NCBI GenBank assembly: GCA_002353815.1
Contig: DEKK01000008.1
Location: 1-14,035 of the forward strand
Length of the DNA: 14,035 nt
Direction: 5' to 3'
Origin: Bifidobacteriaceae bacterium UBA2724
Lineage (GTDB): Bacteria > Actinomycetota > Actinomycetes > Actinomycetales > Bifidobacteriaceae
Made by a program: the position numbers and the translations under genes. Shown here in pieces: positions 12,567 through 14,035 of the stretch. Within the stretch, counting starts at the first letter, position 1. Every line of letters starts with the position of its first letter. The notes under the pieces were generated by a model that did no database searches, was not told the origin of the DNA, and saw nothing but the letters and a program-made list of their open reading frames with translations.

Positions 12567-14035
12567 TCACACCACGGTGAGCGTGATGACCGTGGGATTG
12601 CCGTTCGTGTCGTAGAGACGTACGCTCTGGTTGGCATCGACGGACTGCTGCCGCACCTGGTCGGTCCAGTTGCCCAGGATGGTCGTCTTCTTCTCGACCT
12701 TGAACCCCAAGGCCTCCAGCGTCGCCGCCGCGTCATCGTAGCTCTTGCCCACCACGTTCGGCACCGTCTGCATCTGCGGTCCCTTCGACACGGTGATGGT
12801 GATGGAGTCGCCCCAGTGCAGAGTGTCGCCGGAGTCGGCGGTCGCCGAGATGATGACGCCGTCGTCGACCGTGTTGGAATAATCGTCGGTCCAGTTGACG
12901 GTGATGTTGTTCGTCGAGAAGTACGATTCGACGTCGCTGCGCGTTTTGCCGACGACGTCAGGCATCGTCACGGGCTTGGGCCCCTTCGAGAGCACCACGG
13001 TGACCTGCGTGTTGTGCGTGACGGTGGAACCGGGCTCGGGGTCGACCGAGATGGCGGCGCCTTCGGGCACCGTGAGGGAGTATTCGTCGGCTGATTCATC
13101 GTGGATCACGGTGTCGAATCCGGCGTTCTGCAAAGTACCCAGCGGATCCTTGCCATCGTCGGAATCGGGGTCGAGCAGGTCGTCGGGCACGGTGACCATG
13201 AGCGGGCCCGACGAGACGACCACGTCGACGATGCCACCGCGCTTTGAAACGGCGGTGCCGACAATCGAAGGGGACGTCGAGATGATTTTGCCGCTGGACA
13301 CCGTGTCGTCGTTGCGTTCCGTCACCTGATAGGCGATGCCGAGCGAATCCAGGGACTCCTTGTAAGAGTTCCAGTCGGCGCCTGCCACGGTGCACGTCGA
13401 TTCATCGGCGCATGCCACGTCGGATGCGGAGGGGAGCTTCTCATAGCTGCCCGGGCCGGAAAAATACCACCATGCCATGCCGCCGACCGCGGTGACGACC
13501 ACCACGAGCAGCACGATCATCACCTTGAAGAACGTGCCGTGCTTCTTGTGATGCTTGCCCAGGATCTCCGTCGCCGCTTCCTCGGCCGCCATGGGGGGCA
13601 TGGGTGCCGTGGGGGCGGCGGAGGGCGCGAGTCGCGTCGTCGATGCCAGCTGCTGGCGTTGCTGGGCTGGCGTTGCGTTGTGAGACGCTGCCGTCGTCGA
13701 GGAGTCGGCAGGGGCCTGGCCGGCGTCCGGCGTTGCGATGGGGGACGGTGCCGAAAGGACCACGGTGGGCGCGGCGGAGCTTGCCGTGTCACCGGGATGC
13801 GCCGCCGCGGGACCGTGCGTGATGCGTCGTTGCTGTGCTGGCGCCTTGGAAGAGGAACCGGCAGACGGGATGGGGGAGTCCGTGGAGGCCTGGCCTGCGG
13901 TCTCGCCAGGGCGCGAACCGCCTGGGGCCTGCGTCGCGGGAGGCGGAGGCACGGGGGATCCGTCGGTGGCATCGGCGGCATGCGCACCGGAGACGGAATT
14001 CGCGCCGGAGGATGCGGCGGGCGCCGATGCCCCGC
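12567..14035 (-). CDS. PASTA-domain protein, probable Ser/Thr kinase C-terminal part (partial)
   Basis: The gene runs off the right edge; about 488 codons are present and the N-terminus is missing. Reading from the edge, the product has a linker of about 165 residues rich in Ala, Pro, Ser and Thr, one transmembrane helix (FFKVMIVLLVVVVTAVGG, coded around 13465-13540), and four extracellular PASTA repeats ending near VPDD, MPDVVGK and VPNVVGK units. This is the architecture of PknB/PknL-type kinases, whose PASTA repeats sense peptidoglycan or lipid II and whose kinase domain would lie beyond 14035. The first PASTA unit is divergent and contains a Cys pair (CADESTC) that could form a disulfide. 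No stop occurs upstream of the GTG at 13952, so that is not taken as the start. Nearby trpD and plsC suggest the PknL lineage. A kinase-free PASTA protein is not excluded. Confidence 0.85.
   Translation of the reverse strand, partial: GASAPAASSGANSVSGAHAADATDGSPVPPPPATQAPGGSRPGETAGQASTDSPIPSAGSSSKAPAQQRRITHGPAAAHPGDTASSAAPTVVLSAPSPIATPDAGQAPADSSTTAASHNATPAQQRQQLASTTRLAPSAAPTAPMPPMAAEEAATEILGKHHKKHGTFFKVMIVLLVVVVTAVGGMAWWYFSGPGSYEKLPSASDVACADESTCTVAGADWNSYKESLDSLGIAYQVTERNDDTVSSGKIISTSPSIVGTAVSKRGGIVDVVVSSGPLMVTVPDDLLDPDSDDGKDPLGTLQNAGFDTVIHDESADEYSLTVPEGAAISVDPEPGSTVTHNTQVTVVLSKGPKPVTMPDVVGKTRSDVESYFSTNNITVNWTDDYSNTVDDGVIISATADSGDTLHWGDSITITVSKGPQMQTVPNVVGKSYDDAAATLEALGFKVEKKTTILGNWTDQVRQQSVDANQSVRLYDTNGNPTVITLTVV

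Overview
The window is high-GC Gram-positive DNA. The gene content and order (clgR, DUF3046 gene, recA, recX, rnpB, long-form hpf, secA with a SEC-C tail, trpD, ROK glucokinase, a small membrane protein, plsC, PASTA-domain kinase) are those of Actinobacteria. Together with a HAIR (HspR-type) operator in front of clgR, they point to Bifidobacterium or a close relative. The species is not resolved, and the genus is an inference from gene order and signals, not from a search. No mobile element, phage gene, CRISPR array, tRNA or rRNA is visible; this is a core chromosomal segment.

Left part (1-3705): bases 1-480 hold no convincing gene but carry one good sigma-70-like promoter (225-253). The clgR promoter (490-520) is overlaid by a perfect 10-bp inverted repeat that contains a HAIR-like core, so the Clp regulator ClgR is probably under HspR heat-shock control. 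clgR ends in a strong hairpin. A DUF3046 gene follows, then recA with a perfect actinobacterial SOS box and an unusually structured leader of about 180 nt: two long stem-loops and a possible 8-codon upstream ORF. recX follows recA after 3 nt, so recombinase and its modulator are co-transcribed.

Middle (3706-8480): RNase P RNA (rnpB) lies on the minus strand, converging on recX and diverging from hpf. It is recognisable throughout and has its own promoter. It departs from the bacterial consensus in two places: a compensated two-base-pair swap in the P4 core helix, and an L15 loop without the usual GGU. hpf encodes a long-form ribosome hibernation factor. secA encodes the Sec translocase motor with a strongly acidic insertion, and ends in a textbook terminator.

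Right part (8480-14035): trpD stands alone without other trp genes. A ROK-family glucokinase with its own terminator follows. A two-TM membrane protein on the minus strand, possibly leaderless, is divergent from a PlsC acyltransferase. A long hairpin then separates plsC from a convergent, partial PASTA-domain protein that runs off the right edge. The order trpD, glucokinase, plsC, PASTA kinase resembles the pknL neighbourhood of corynebacteria and mycobacteria.

The signals that annotation would most easily miss are the recA leader structures, the RNase P core changes and the HAIR/clgR promoter overlap.
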